The notes beneath the pieces were generated by a model that saw only the letters and a program-made list of their open reading frames with translations, was not told the DNA's origin and ran no database searches. Below are positions 38,181-47,425 of a DNA stretch of 64,000 nucleotides, piece by piece. Position 1 is the stretch's first letter. Each line of letters opens with the position of its first letter. Origin of the DNA: Anaerolineae bacterium (lineage in GTDB: Bacteria > Chloroflexota > Anaerolineae > Aggregatilineales > Aggregatilineaceae); contig JAOSJP010000002.1 in the NCBI GenBank assembly GCA_027494015.1, forward strand, positions 1-64,000, read 5' to 3'. The position numbers and the translations under genes are program-made.

Positions 38181-40352
38181 ATGACAACTTTGACGATTGA
38201 AGAGATCAAGCAGGGACACACGCTCCTGGCCGAGTTCACTTACGAGACCCGGCCCGTCGCGCGCGGCTATGCCAACCGCACGCTGTACGTTGACCTTTCG
38301 ACGAACACGATCCGCAGCAAGCCCGTCACTCAGCAGATGAAGGACATCTTCACCGGCGGCAGGGGCTTCTGTATGTGGCTGCTGTGGAACGCCATCCAGC
38401 CGACCACGCGCTGGGACGACCCGGAGAACGAGATCGTCATCGCGGGTGGGCCGATCGGCGGCATCACGGCGTATCCGGGGTCGGGCAAGTCCACCGTGGC
38501 GACGGTCTCGCCGCTGACCGGCTCGGTGATTGACAGCAACGCGGGCGGCTACTTTGGCCCGTACCTCAAGTTCTCTGGCTGGGACGCGCTGGAAGTGCAG
38601 GGCATTGCCGAGCGCGACGTGATCCTGGTGATTGACGGCGACGAGGGGCGGGTGACGCTGGAGGAAGCGCCGTTGGAGGACATCAACACGCACCTGATCG
38701 GGCGGCAACTCACCGAGATGTACGCCCGCGGCGAGCGCGACATGCGCAGCGTCTCGGTGGTCTCCACCGGGCAGGGCGCGGCGTATTCGCGCTATGCCGG
38801 CCTCAACCTGAGCTGGTACGACGTGCGCCGCAAAGAGGTGCGCGTCAAGCAGGCCGGGCGGGGCGGGGCGGGGCGCGTCTTCCGCCACAAGGGACTCAAG
38901 GCGATTGTGGTGCGCTATAGCCAGATGAAGGGTGACAGCAATAACCCGGCGGATATGGACTTGATCCGTAAGGCCGGGACGCGCATCAACAAAGAGATCT
39001 CCGAGCTGGACAGCAAGCAGAACAACATGCGCAAGATCGGCACGGGGCACCTGCCGCCGATTATGAACGAGTTCGACCTGCTGCCAGTCAACAACTACCG
39101 CTATGGGTCGCATCCTCTGGCCGGGAACTTTGACAGCAAGGTGTGGGAGGCGACGTTCACCCAGGGGATCCCGGATAGCTGCTGGTATGGCTGCACGCTG
39201 TCGTGCGCGCACGGCGTGGATCACTTCCATCTGCGCACCGGGCCGTACAAGGACCAGGCGGTGCTGGTGGACGGGCCGGAGTACGAGACCATCGCCGGGC
39301 TGGGATCGAACATCGGCGTGTTCGACCGTCTGGCCGTCATCGAGCTTAACTTCTACTGCGACACGTATGGCATTGACACGATCTCCTTCGCCAACTCGCT
39401 GGCCTTCGCCATCGAATGCTTCACAGAAGGGATCATTGACGAGACCGTGACGGGCGGGATCGCGCTGCGCTGGGACGACGCTGAGACAGCCCTGGAACTG
39501 CTGCATCAGATGGTGCGCGGCGAGGGCTTCGGCTACCTGGTCGGGCAGGGCGTGCGCTACCTGAAGCGGCTGTTCGCCGAGCAGTACGGCGCCGATCCGC
39601 AGTTCGTCGAAGACATCGGCATGGAAGTCAAGGGGATGGAAGTCTCCGAATACATGACCAAAGAGTCCCTGGCGCAGCAGGGCGGCTACGGCATGGCCCT
39701 TAAGGGCGCGCAGCACGACGAAGCCTGGCTGATCTTCATGGACATGGTGCGCAAGGAACTGCCGACTTTTGAAGCGAAGGCCGAGGCGCTGCATTACTTC
39801 CCCCTGTGGCGGACGTGGTTCAGCCTGCACGGGCTGTGCAAGCTGCCCTGGAACGACATCATGCCGGCCAACAACAAGGAGACCGCCGAGCCGAGCAAGG
39901 TGCCGGAGCACGTCGAGAACTACACCTGGCTGTACGAGGGGCTATCCGGCAAGCCAGTGACGGCGGAAGACCTGCTCGCGCAGTCAGAGCGAGTCTACAA
40001 CTTTCAGCGGCTGCTGGCGCTGCGGCTCGGCTTCGGGACGCGCGATCACGACACGCTGCCGTACCGGGCGAAGGGGCCGGTGACGGTGGACGAGTACGAG
40101 TCGCGGGCCGAGCGCTATGACAGGCAGCTTGCCCAGGAAGTGGGCCTTGATCCGGAGACGCTGGCCGTTGAGGAGAAGGTCGCGGCGCTGCGCCATCACC
40201 GCGAGGCGCGCTACGAGCAGTTGATGAACGCCGTCTACCAGCGGCGCGGCTGGAACGCGAACGGTATCCCGACGCTGAAGAAGGTGCGCGAGCTGGGCAT
40301 TGACTTGCCGGAAGTCGTGGCGCTGCTGGCCGAGCACGGCGTGACGGAATAG
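38181..40352 (+). CDS. Tungsten-dependent aldehyde:ferredoxin oxidoreductase family protein
   Basis: A 723-residue AOR-family enzyme that would oxidise aldehydes to acids with ferredoxin, using a bis-tungstopterin and a 4Fe-4S cluster in the cytosol. The N-terminal pterin region has YVDLSTNTIRSK, GGRGFCMWLLWNAI and SPLTGSVIDSNAGGYFGPYLK. The cluster ligands appear as C334, C338 and C342 (SCWYGCTLSCAHG) plus C553 (LHGLCKLPWNDIM). Classical AOR spaces the first two Cys by two residues; here there are three. The middle and C-terminal helical domains follow. It is longer than the archaeal enzymes (about 605 residues). The physiological aldehyde is unknown. It stands alone with its own promoter and terminator. 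Confidence 0.9.
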   Translation: MTTLTIEEIKQGHTLLAEFTYETRPVARGYANRTLYVDLSTNTIRSKPVTQQMKDIFTGGRGFCMWLLWNAIQPTTRWDDPENEIVIAGGPIGGITAYPGSGKSTVATVSPLTGSVIDSNAGGYFGPYLKFSGWDALEVQGIAERDVILVIDGDEGRVTLEEAPLEDINTHLIGRQLTEMYARGERDMRSVSVVSTGQGAAYSRYAGLNLSWYDVRRKEVRVKQAGRGGAGRVFRHKGLKAIVVRYSQMKGDSNNPADMDLIRKAGTRINKEISELDSKQNNMRKIGTGHLPPIMNEFDLLPVNNYRYGSHPLAGNFDSKVWEATFTQGIPDSCWYGCTLSCAHGVDHFHLRTGPYKDQAVLVDGPEYETIAGLGSNIGVFDRLAVIELNFYCDTYGIDTISFANSLAFAIECFTEGIIDETVTGGIALRWDDAETALELLHQMVRGEGFGYLVGQGVRYLKRLFAEQYGADPQFVEDIGMEVKGMEVSEYMTKESLAQQGGYGMALKGAQHDEAWLIFMDMVRKELPTFEAKAEALHYFPLWRTWFSLHGLCKLPWNDIMPANNKETAEPSKVPEHVENYTWLYEGLSGKPVTAEDLLAQSERVYNFQRLLALRLGFGTRDHDTLPYRAKGPVTVDEYESRAERYDRQLAQEVGLDPETLAVEEKVAALRHHREARYEQLMNAVYQRRGWNANGIPTLKKVRELGIDLPEVVALLAEHGVTE

Positions 40353-40379
40353 CCGGGAGGAGCGGGACCCAGCGAATTG

Positions 40380-40408
40380 AAAACCCCTGCTGTGGTGGCA
40401 GGGGTTTT
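40380..40408. terminator. Bidirectional intrinsic terminator
   Basis: AAAACCCCTGC (40380-40390) pairs perfectly with GCAGGGGTTTT (40398-40408) around a 7-base loop. The T run ends transcription of the oxidoreductase gene from the left, and the A run does the same for tRNA-Phe from the right. Confidence 0.9.
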
Positions 40409-40414
40409 GTCGTG

Positions 40415-40487
40415 TGCCGAGGGCCAGACTTGAACTGGCGACTCCTTGATTTTCAGTCAAGTGCTCTACCAACTGAGCTACCTCGGC
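40415..40487 (-). tRNA. tRNA-Phe (GAA anticodon)
   Basis: On the minus strand the sequence folds as a full cloverleaf. The acceptor GCCGAGG pairs with CCTCGGC, the D-arm is GCTC/GAGC, the anticodon arm is CTTGA-CTGAAAA-TCAAG with anticodon GAA, the variable loop is GAGTC, and the T-arm is GCCAG-TTCAAGT-CTGGC. The discriminator base is A and no CCA is encoded. A terminator lies just downstream. Confidence 0.97.
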
Positions 40488-40641
40488 GCTGTTCCCTGGG
40501 GAACGAGGGTAATTGTAGCGTGTTTTCGGGGCGTGTCAACGGTTGTGTGCCGCGTGTTCGCCTTTGCTCGCCCTTGACCCCCCGCCCGTAATGCAATACC
40601 CTAGTCCGCACATGACCTCATGAAAAGGCGGACATCGCACC

Positions 40642-42579
40642 ATGCAACGCACACCACAGCCTTCAGCAGACCGCATCGCCCGCGCGCTGGAGCGCGCCCT
40701 GCTCAGCGTGCAGAAGCCAGCCCGCTACGTCGGCGGCGAGTTCAACAGCGTCGTCAAGGACTGGGACGCGGTGGACTTCCGCGTGGCGATGGCCTTCCCG
40801 GACATCTACGACCTGGGCATGTCCAACCTGGGCCTGATGATCCTCTACGGCCTGGTCAACGACCAGCCGGACATGTTCGCCGACCGCGTCTACAGCCCCT
40901 GGACGGACATGGAAGCGGTCATGCGCCGCGAGGGAATCCCGCTCTATGGGCTGGAGAGCAAGCGCGCCGTGCGCGATTTCGATCTGCTGGCGATCACGCT
41001 GCCCTACGAGCAGCTTTACACCAACGCGCTCAACCTGCTCGACCTGGCCGGGATGCCCGTGCGCGCCGCCGAGCGCGATGAGCGCTTCCCGCTGGTGATC
41101 GCCGGCGGCCATGCCTGCTACGACCCGGAGCCGATGGCCGACTTCATAGACGCCTTCGCCATCGGCGAGGGGGAGGAAGTCCTGCTCGAAATCTGCCGGG
41201 CGCTGCGCGATCTGCGCGGGCGCTCGCGCGAGGAGCAGCTTCGCGCCCTGGCCGCGCTTGACGGCGTGTACGTGCCGCGCTTCTACGACGTGCGCTATCA
41301 CGCGGATGGCACGGTGGCCGCCGTAACGCCCCACCGCCAGGGCGTGCCGCCGGTCGTGCGCAAACGCATCGTGCCGGTGTTGCCCAGGCCGTTCACGCGC
41401 TTCCTGGTGCCGCACGTGGACACGATCCACAACCGCGCCCCGCTGGAGATCATGCGCGGCTGCACGCGTGGCTGCCGCTTCTGCCACGCGGGGATGGTGG
41501 CGCGGCCCGTGCGCGACCGCCCGCTGGAGGAGGTTGTTGCTGCCGCTGAGGAGATTGTGCGCCAGACCGGTTTCGACGAGCTGGGCCTGCTCAGCCTATC
41601 GTCGTCGGACTACGCCCACGTGCAAGAGCTAGTCGGTGCCATCAGCGAGCGCCTCGGCGCGCGCAACCTCGGCGTCAGCCTGCCCAGCCTGCGCATCGAG
41701 TCGGTCAGCGTAGACCTGATGGATGCGCTGCAAGATAACCGGCGCAGCGGCTTCACCTTCGCGCCGGAGGCGGCCACCGCGAAGATGCGCGACATCATCA
41801 ACAAGCCGGTGACGGACGAACAGCTTCTGGCCGTGGCCCGCGAGGCCTTCAGGCGTGGCTGGGTGACGATCAAGCTGTACTTTATGATCGGGCATCCCAG
41901 CGAGACTCTCGAAGACGTGGGGGCGATCATCAACCTGGCGGCGGCAGTGCTGGCCGAAGGGCGCAGGATTCACGGGCGCAAGGCGAAGGTCAATGTGGGG
42001 GTGAGCACCTTCGTGCCCAAGCCGCACACCCCGTTCCAGTGGATGCCGCTCGATACGCTGGAGCAGATTCGCGCCAAGCAGGACCTGCTGCAACGCGGAA
42101 TGCGCGGCGCTGGCTTGCACCTGCGTTGGAACCGCCCGGAGGAGACGCTGTTGGAGGCGTTTCTCAGCCGGGGCGACCGGCGGTTGGGGGCGGTCATCCA
42201 GCGGGCGTGGGAGCTGGGGACGAAGTTCGACGCCTGGCAGGAGCATCACGATCACGGGGCGTGGGCGCGCGCCTTCGAGGAGTCGGGGTTGGCGATGGAC
42301 TTCTACACGCACCGCTCGCGCCCGCTCGACGAGGTGTTCCCCTGGGATCACATTGACATCGCGGTGAAGAAGTCGTTTCTCGCCGAAGACTACCAGATGT
42401 CTCTGCGCGGTGAGACCCGCCAGGACTGCCGGGGACACTGCTTCGCCTGCGGCATCCTGCCCAAGTTCGCGCCGCTGCGCATGGAGACTCCCGCCGACGC
42501 CTGGCGGTGCCCGCCCGTCGTGCCGCGCAGCCAGCGTAAGCGCCCAGCCAGGGATGTAATCCCGCCCAGCGCGTTGTGA
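40642..42579 (+). CDS. B12-binding/radical SAM protein, TIGR03960-like
   Basis: A 645-residue protein. Residues about 35-190 resemble a B12-binding-like domain (MAFPDIYDLGMSNLGLMILY, VIAGGHACYDPEPMADFID). The radical SAM site is MRGCTRGCRFCHAGM (CX3CX2C) near residue 275, followed by LGLLSLSSSDYAHV and PSLRIESVSVDLMDAL. The C-terminus has HCFACGILPKF, a possible extra metal site. TIGR03960-type proteins are often followed by a TIGR03936 partner, which is missing here. A role in RNA or lipid modification has been suggested for relatives; I cannot assign one. Confidence 0.85.
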   Translation: MQRTPQPSADRIARALERALLSVQKPARYVGGEFNSVVKDWDAVDFRVAMAFPDIYDLGMSNLGLMILYGLVNDQPDMFADRVYSPWTDMEAVMRREGIPLYGLESKRAVRDFDLLAITLPYEQLYTNALNLLDLAGMPVRAAERDERFPLVIAGGHACYDPEPMADFIDAFAIGEGEEVLLEICRALRDLRGRSREEQLRALAALDGVYVPRFYDVRYHADGTVAAVTPHRQGVPPVVRKRIVPVLPRPFTRFLVPHVDTIHNRAPLEIMRGCTRGCRFCHAGMVARPVRDRPLEEVVAAAEEIVRQTGFDELGLLSLSSSDYAHVQELVGAISERLGARNLGVSLPSLRIESVSVDLMDALQDNRRSGFTFAPEAATAKMRDIINKPVTDEQLLAVAREAFRRGWVTIKLYFMIGHPSETLEDVGAIINLAAAVLAEGRRIHGRKAKVNVGVSTFVPKPHTPFQWMPLDTLEQIRAKQDLLQRGMRGAGLHLRWNRPEETLLEAFLSRGDRRLGAVIQRAWELGTKFDAWQEHHDHGAWARAFEESGLAMDFYTHRSRPLDEVFPWDHIDIAVKKSFLAEDYQMSLRGETRQDCRGHCFACGILPKFAPLRMETPADAWRCPPVVPRSQRKRPARDVIPPSAL

Positions 42580-42679
42580 GCGGCGCATGATACAGATGGA
42601 AAGACAGCGCGCGCTCCTTGACTGGGGCGCGCGCTTGTATCCCTGAGCGCAGCAGGGCAGCGCTCCTGCCGACTGGCCT

Positions 42680-43483
42680 TTAGCTGAGGTGGATCGTGCC
42701 GAAAACCGTCGCTGCGGTGATGGTGAGGTCGGCGCGGGCCTGGAGTCCCTCAGCGTTCTGGTCGGGATGATCGCCAGTGGCGTACACGCCGGGCGCGATC
42801 TCGGCAAAGCGGTCGGCGTCGGCGCGCACGCGCCCAAATGGCCCGGTCTGCACGCGGACGATGGCGGCGCTGCGCTGCGGGACGCTCACGCGCACGTCGC
42901 CGAAACTGGAGCGGGCGACAAGCTCACCGCGACAGCGCACCGGGCAGGCCAGGCTGACATCGCCCAGGCCAGAGACCACATAGGCGCGCTCGACCTGAAT
43001 GCCGCGCAGGTCGGCGTCGAGCTGCCCCAGATGGCTGCTCATCAGGATTTCCCAGGGCAGGTCGTGGGCGAGGCCCACGTCCCAGTCGGCGAGAGAGAGC
43101 CACCAGGTCTGGCCGCGATGCATGGTGAGGCGGGCGCGATTGTTGCGCACGACCAGGCTGGGCCGCGAGCGCGCTGTATATTGCCCGGCGATGAGCCGCC
43201 CCGACTTGCGCAGCGCCTGAAGCTGTACGTCAATCTCGCCACTCTCAATCTCGATGGTGGCGGACTCAACGCTGCCGCGCGTGATGCCGAAGGTGTGCGC
43301 GCCCCAACTGGGCGCGATGTCGCCGCGCACCAGAATGAGCAGGCCAACCAGGACGAGCAGGATGGGCCAGTAGGGGGCCAGGTCGAGATCAACGAGCAGG
43401 AAGTTTTCCAGCAGCAGCGCCACGCCGCCGGCCATCAGAAGGAGCGGCCACAGCAGGGGCCTGCGTTTGGTGGACGTGCTCAT
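42680..43483 (-). CDS. LiaF/DUF5668-like membrane protein
   Basis: A 267-residue protein. The first about 60 residues hold two closely spaced membrane helices (PLLWPLLLMAGGVALLLENF, YWPILLVLVGLLILV). The rest is an all-beta, adhesin-like right-handed helix (ESGEIDVQLQALRKSG, VVSGLGDVSLACPVRC, RSSFGDVRVSVPQRS) of the type found in LiaF and DUF2154 cell-envelope stress regulators. AGGAGGG precedes the ATG. It lies 9 bases downstream of the sigma factor gene on the same strand, so it is probably co-transcribed. Confidence 0.78.
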   Translation of the reverse strand: MSTSTKRRPLLWPLLLMAGGVALLLENFLLVDLDLAPYWPILLVLVGLLILVRGDIAPSWGAHTFGITRGSVESATIEIESGEIDVQLQALRKSGRLIAGQYTARSRPSLVVRNNRARLTMHRGQTWWLSLADWDVGLAHDLPWEILMSSHLGQLDADLRGIQVERAYVVSGLGDVSLACPVRCRGELVARSSFGDVRVSVPQRSAAIVRVQTGPFGRVRADADRFAEIAPGVYATGDHPDQNAEGLQARADLTITAATVFGTIHLS

Positions 43484-43492
43484 GATGCCCTC

Positions 43493-44740
43493 CTAGATGT
43501 CGCGCAGGTAGTCGCGCAGCAATTGGTGCGCCGACGAATGGCGCAGCCGGTTGAGCGCCTGGGCTTCAAGCTGGCGCACGCGCTCGCGCGTGACGCCGAT
43601 CTGCCGGCCCACTTCTTCCAGGGTGTGAGTCTCGCCGTCCAGCAGACCATAGCGCAGCTCGAGGATGTGCGCTTCGCGCTCAGGCAGGCGAGCCAGGGCC
43701 TGCTGCAAGTGCTCGCGCAGCAGATTCTGCGTCACGACTTCCGCCGGCTGCGGGCTGTTCTTATCCTCAATGAAGTCGCCATATTCGGAGTCGGCGTCTT
43801 CTTCGATGGGCGTCTCCAGGCTGATGGGGCGGCGCGAAATCTCGATCAGGGTGTTGATCTTGTCGGGTGTGGTGTCCATCGCGTCGGCCAGCTCGTCGCT
43901 GGTCGGGTCGCGGCTCAGTTCCTGGGTGAGGTGGGTGGAGATGCGGCGCAGCCGGTTGATCTGGTCGCCCATGTGCACGGGCACGCGAATCGTGCGGCCC
44001 TGGTCGGCCACGGCGCGGCTGACCGCCTGGCGAATCCACCAGGTGGCGTAGGTGCTGAACTTGTGCCCGCGCTGATACTCGAACTTGCGGGCGGCGCGGA
44101 TCAAGCCGATGTTGCCCTCCTGGATCAGGTCAAGGAAGTGCACGCCGCGCCCGATGTACTTCTTGGCCACGCTGATCACCAGGCGCGAGTTGGCCCGCAC
44201 CAGATATTCCTGGGCGGCTTCGGCGTCGGCGATGAGCGCTTCGAGTTCGGCCCGCTCGCCGGCTGTCAGGTAGTCCGCCATTTCCTGCAACTGCTCCGCC
44301 GCGAACTGGCCCGCTTCCATGCGCTTGGCCAGGGCCACCTCTTCTTCAGCGGTCAGCAGTGGGACGCGCCCGGCCTCCTTCAGGTACAGGCCGACCACGT
44401 CATCGGTTTCCAGGGCTTGCTGATACCCTGCGTCCTGGATCAGGTCCTGGTACAGGGCGGCAGGATCGAGGACTTCCTCGTCAACCTCGGCTTCGGCCAG
44501 CACGTCGCTGCTGTCCGGCTCCGCGCTCTTGGCAGACGAATCCGGCACGACCTCCACGCCTTCGCTGCCCAGGGCATCGAGCAGCTCATCCAGCAGGTCG
44601 AGGTTGTGCTCCAGGGCGGGCATACGGGACAGAATATCATCGTAGGTGATATACCCGCTGCGTTTCCCCTGTTCGATCAGGTCTCGCCACAGCGGCGAGT
44701 CCGGGGTGATGAGTTCGTGTCGGACTTCAGCCAAGGTCAT
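43493..44740 (-). CDS. rpoD: Primary RNA polymerase sigma factor (sigma-70, RpoD/SigA)
   Basis: About 415 residues from ATG 44740; a TTG at 44755 is in frame. A sigma 1.1-like acidic N-terminal region (SGYITYDDILSRMPALEHN) is followed by region 1.2 (DDVVGLYLKEAGRVPLLT), region 2 (HFLDLIQEGNIGLIRAARKFEYQRG and HKFSTYATWWIRQAV, -10 recognition), region 3 and region 4 (ERLPEREAHI-like and GVTRERVRQLEAQALNRLR, -35 recognition). All regions are complete, so this is a housekeeping-type group 1 or close group 2 factor. A terminator separates it from the DUF4340 gene upstream. Confidence 0.94.
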   Translation of the reverse strand: MTLAEVRHELITPDSPLWRDLIEQGKRSGYITYDDILSRMPALEHNLDLLDELLDALGSEGVEVVPDSSAKSAEPDSSDVLAEAEVDEEVLDPAALYQDLIQDAGYQQALETDDVVGLYLKEAGRVPLLTAEEEVALAKRMEAGQFAAEQLQEMADYLTAGERAELEALIADAEAAQEYLVRANSRLVISVAKKYIGRGVHFLDLIQEGNIGLIRAARKFEYQRGHKFSTYATWWIRQAVSRAVADQGRTIRVPVHMGDQINRLRRISTHLTQELSRDPTSDELADAMDTTPDKINTLIEISRRPISLETPIEEDADSEYGDFIEDKNSPQPAEVVTQNLLREHLQQALARLPEREAHILELRYGLLDGETHTLEEVGRQIGVTRERVRQLEAQALNRLRHSSAHQLLRDYLRDI

Positions 44741-44764
44741 CTCGCGAGCAGTCAAGCCTTCTCA

Positions 44765-44793
44765 CAAAAAACACCCTACCGCCAACGGTAGGG
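44765..44793 (-). terminator. Intrinsic terminator after the DUF4340 gene
   Basis: On the minus strand CCCTACCG pairs with CGGTAGGG (44774-44793) around a 4-base loop and is followed by TGTTTTTTG. It lies 36 bases past the DUF4340 stop and insulates the sigma factor gene. Confidence 0.85.
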
Positions 44794-44828
44794 CCACCCT
44801 GATCCAACTCCCGTCGCAAACGCAGACT

Positions 44829-45497
44829 TCAGGGTACAGACGGCGTTGTGTCAGTCTCCGCTGGCAAGTCGCCAAGCGCCGGCGCGGCGAGCGTGGGATC
44901 GGTGAGCGCAGCCATGAGATAGTCAACGGTCTGCCTGGGGATCAGAAAAATATGCCGGTCGGCCTCACGCTGGGCATGGACGTACACATAGTATGCCATA
45001 TGATCCGGATTCGCGTCACCTATCTCAAATAGCCCCTCATAGACGCCGCCAGCACTGCCCTGCGCCTGAAAGCGCACGCGATAGGCCGGAGCGGGGGCCA
45101 GGCCGTACAGCGCCAGACTGTCGGCGCTGGCCGGGTACTGCTGCGTTGCTGCGAGCAGCACAATGGCCGCTGCCGCATTCTCCGCCGCAACCTGGTTGAC
45201 TGACTCGGCGGCAATAGGCCGCTGGATCGCGGCCAACTCAGGAGCGTACCACAGCCCGCCCGCGTCGCGCACCAGCAGAATGCCCCGTCCTGCGCTGACA
45301 TCCAGCACTTCCAGCCCCGTGATCTGGGCCGGGTCGCGCAGGGTGGGGAACAGGCGAGTGGGGCGGCTGGCCTGCTGGGTCGCCTCGTAAGCGCGCATCT
45401 GCTCCAGGCGCTGTGCCGGGTCGTCGAGCATCAGCCGAGCCAGCATGACCGCTGCCAGGGTTGCCAGAAGCAGGTAGCCTGTCCTTCGCTTCACCAT
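44829..45497 (-). CDS. DUF4340 family membrane-anchored protein
   Basis: A 222-residue protein. One N-terminal membrane helix (TGYLLLATLAAVMLARLML) is followed by an extracytoplasmic region with two DUF4340-type strands and repeats (ITGLEVLDVSAGRGILLVRD, YRVRFQAQGSAGGVYEGLFEIGD-like). DUF4340 genes commonly follow Gld-type ABC genes (ATPase, permease, GldG-like), and that is the order here, although a family A repeat lies in between. It is probably the substrate or cell-wall-side subunit of that system. Function is not established. Confidence 0.82.
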   Translation of the reverse strand: MVKRRTGYLLLATLAAVMLARLMLDDPAQRLEQMRAYEATQQASRPTRLFPTLRDPAQITGLEVLDVSAGRGILLVRDAGGLWYAPELAAIQRPIAAESVNQVAAENAAAAIVLLAATQQYPASADSLALYGLAPAPAYRVRFQAQGSAGGVYEGLFEIGDANPDHMAYYVYVHAQREADRHIFLIPRQTVDYLMAALTDPTLAAPALGDLPAETDTTPSVP

Positions 45498-45540
45498 GAT
45501 GATCTCTCAGCAAGCTCAGGAAAGTCTAGCGCAATCAGGT

Positions 45541-45650
45541 GGTTTACCTCACCCCCAGCCTCGCTTCGTTCGGCTTGCCCCCTCTCCGCTGGCGGAGAGG
45601 GGGCAACGAGGCGCGTTAGCGCCGAGTGGGGGTGAGGTAAACCGGGGCAT
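45541..45650. repeat. Family A core palindrome (ends missing)
   Basis: GTTTACCTCACCCCCAGCCT at the left pairs with GGGGGTGAGGTAAAC at the right, and CCCCCTCTCCGCTGGCGGAG forms the inner hairpin. The outer terminal repeats are missing. It lies inside the ABC gene cluster. Confidence 0.75.
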
Positions 45651-45721
45651 GGTAGCTCATGTCTCCAACTGTCTACCTAAGGCTACTTCTGCCGACCGGG
45701 CGCGCAACCCGTGATTCTAGC

Positions 45722-47425
45722 TTAGCGCCGCCGGTACCACCAGACGGCTCCACCGGTGAGGAGCACCGCCCCCGGCAGCAGGATCATGGTGATGACGGCG
45801 ATGGTGTTGCGCTCGCCAGAGGAGACGGCCAGCTTGAGCAGCGTCGGATCGTTGACCGGGGTGAAGGTGATGGCGTCGGCGAAGCCGGTCAGCCAGTCCA
45901 CGATGTCCGTCCACAGATAAACATTGCCCGGCACCTGCTTGACATACTCGTTCTTGAAAATGTCAGAGTCGCCGATGAGCACCAGGCGGGGCTGGATGTC
46001 GTGCTGGAACTCAAGCTGGCGGCGCACGGTGACGCCGACAAGCAGGGGGCCGGGCAGGTCTGCGCCGGGGTCGTAGGCGATGCGCCCCTCCAGAAAGTCG
46101 CTCAGCGCGGTCTCGCCGAACGACTGAGCGGAGGTATACAACAGCGGCTCGCGCACGTAAGCGTTCTGGCGCTCGGTGGGCAGGTCTGCGATTTGCAGCG
46201 GGCGCACAAAGCGCGTGTAGATCGGCTCGTCGCGCACATCGCTCATGATCGTGTGGGGGGCGATGGTGTTGAGGATGGGCAGCCACTCGCTGCCATTGAC
46301 CAGTTCCGGGGTGGTCTCGATGATCAGCGCATCCAGCGCGCGCACTCCGAACTCGTCCCACAGGTAGGCGTTGAGCGGGCTGTCGGCGTCGAGAAAGGTG
46401 TTGCCGGGCGCGCCGCTGACGGCTGCCTCGATCACCGGCGGGTCAGCGAAGATGCCCAGCCGCCCGCCGCGCTCCAGGTAAGTCGCCAGGCGCTCCACTT
46501 CCTGCGCGGTGAAATCGTCCCAGGCACCGACGATGAGCACGGCGCTGGCATCGGCAGGCACCTCGCTCACTTCCGCCAGGGGCAGCGGCTCGACGGCGAT
46601 GCCCTGCCCGTCCAGGCTGACGAACAGCCGCGAGATGCCGGTGTCGTCGGCCAGGGTCAGATCGCGCTCGCCGTGTCCGCTCGTGAAATAAACCGTGAAC
46701 GCGCCGGCTGAGGCGACGGTCTTCAGGCCGGTGGTGATGTCGCGCTCGTTGGCCCCGCCCAGGTACAGCGTGAAGTACGCCGTTCCCACCTGACCGTCGG
46801 CCTGGATCGCGCTGCGCGGGCGGGGCGTGCCGTCCTCGCCGAGCAGGGTGAGCATGAATGTCCCATCGTAGCCGGGCTGGTAGCTGTAGAGGGCGGCTAC
46901 GTCCGGCTGCTCATCGGGGTCCACATACTGCACCTGGATTGCGTCGCCGCCCGCCGCCTCGTACTGACGCAGCAGAATGTCGGCGGCCTCCTGCTCGCGC
47001 AGCCTGGCGCGGCTGAAGAAGCCGACGATGCGCACGCGGAAGCCGCGCGCGGCAAGCTGATCGATCACTTCCAGCGAAGGGGCGTTGAGCGAATAGCGCT
47101 GCACGGCGGTCAGGTCGGCGGTGATATTGGCGCGGTCTACCAGGACGTAGGCGTAGGCGATGGCGCCGATGAAGACGAGGCTCACCAGGACGCTGGTGGT
47201 GCCGTAGCGCGTCGGGCGGCCGGCCAGCCAGGCGCGCAGATCGTCGGGCGCGGCCCACATCCACAGGGCGATGCCCGCCGCGCCAAGCAGCACGCAGGCG
47301 AACACGCCATAGGTGATCTCGCGCGCCAGCAGCGCGATCAGCCCGCCGGCGAGCAGGGCCAGCGTGCCGGCAATGCCCGCCCAGCCGGCCAGCGTCTCGC
47401 GGGGGAACGCGCGCGGCGTGCGCAT
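45722..47425 (-). CDS. GldG-like ABC-system protein
   Basis: 567 residues from ATG 47425, which overlaps the permease stop (TGATG); the frame is open further upstream but only inside the permease gene. Three membrane helices lie near the N-terminus (TLALLAGGLIALLAREITYG, VFACVLLGAAGIALWMWAA, TSVLVSLVFIGAIAYAYVL). A GldG/ABC_transp_aux domain follows from about residue 105 (LEVIDQLAARGFRVRIVGFF, AFTVYFTSGHGERDL), and a final helix ends in WWYRRR. These proteins pair with a Gld-type ABC transporter used in gliding in Bacteroidetes, but in other phyla the role is unknown. Confidence 0.88.
   Translation of the reverse strand: MRTPRAFPRETLAGWAGIAGTLALLAGGLIALLAREITYGVFACVLLGAAGIALWMWAAPDDLRAWLAGRPTRYGTTSVLVSLVFIGAIAYAYVLVDRANITADLTAVQRYSLNAPSLEVIDQLAARGFRVRIVGFFSRARLREQEAADILLRQYEAAGGDAIQVQYVDPDEQPDVAALYSYQPGYDGTFMLTLLGEDGTPRPRSAIQADGQVGTAYFTLYLGGANERDITTGLKTVASAGAFTVYFTSGHGERDLTLADDTGISRLFVSLDGQGIAVEPLPLAEVSEVPADASAVLIVGAWDDFTAQEVERLATYLERGGRLGIFADPPVIEAAVSGAPGNTFLDADSPLNAYLWDEFGVRALDALIIETTPELVNGSEWLPILNTIAPHTIMSDVRDEPIYTRFVRPLQIADLPTERQNAYVREPLLYTSAQSFGETALSDFLEGRIAYDPGADLPGPLLVGVTVRRQLEFQHDIQPRLVLIGDSDIFKNEYVKQVPGNVYLWTDIVDWLTGFADAITFTPVNDPTLLKLAVSSGERNTIAVITMILLPGAVLLTGGAVWWYRRR

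Noticed and set aside
38163..39911. A long minus-strand frame over the aldehyde oxidoreductase gene
   Set aside because: It is antisense to the oxidoreductase gene, which has a good promoter and ribosome site. It has no independent evidence.
40415..40487. tRNA-Phe as an attachment site for the recombinase at 36.4 kb
   Set aside because: No duplicated 3' end of the tRNA gene was found in the window, and the recombinase is 3 kb away across ordinary genes.
42689..44791. A 700-codon plus-strand frame over the LiaF-like and sigma factor genes
   Set aside because: Antisense to rpoD, which is certain. Low-complexity composition.
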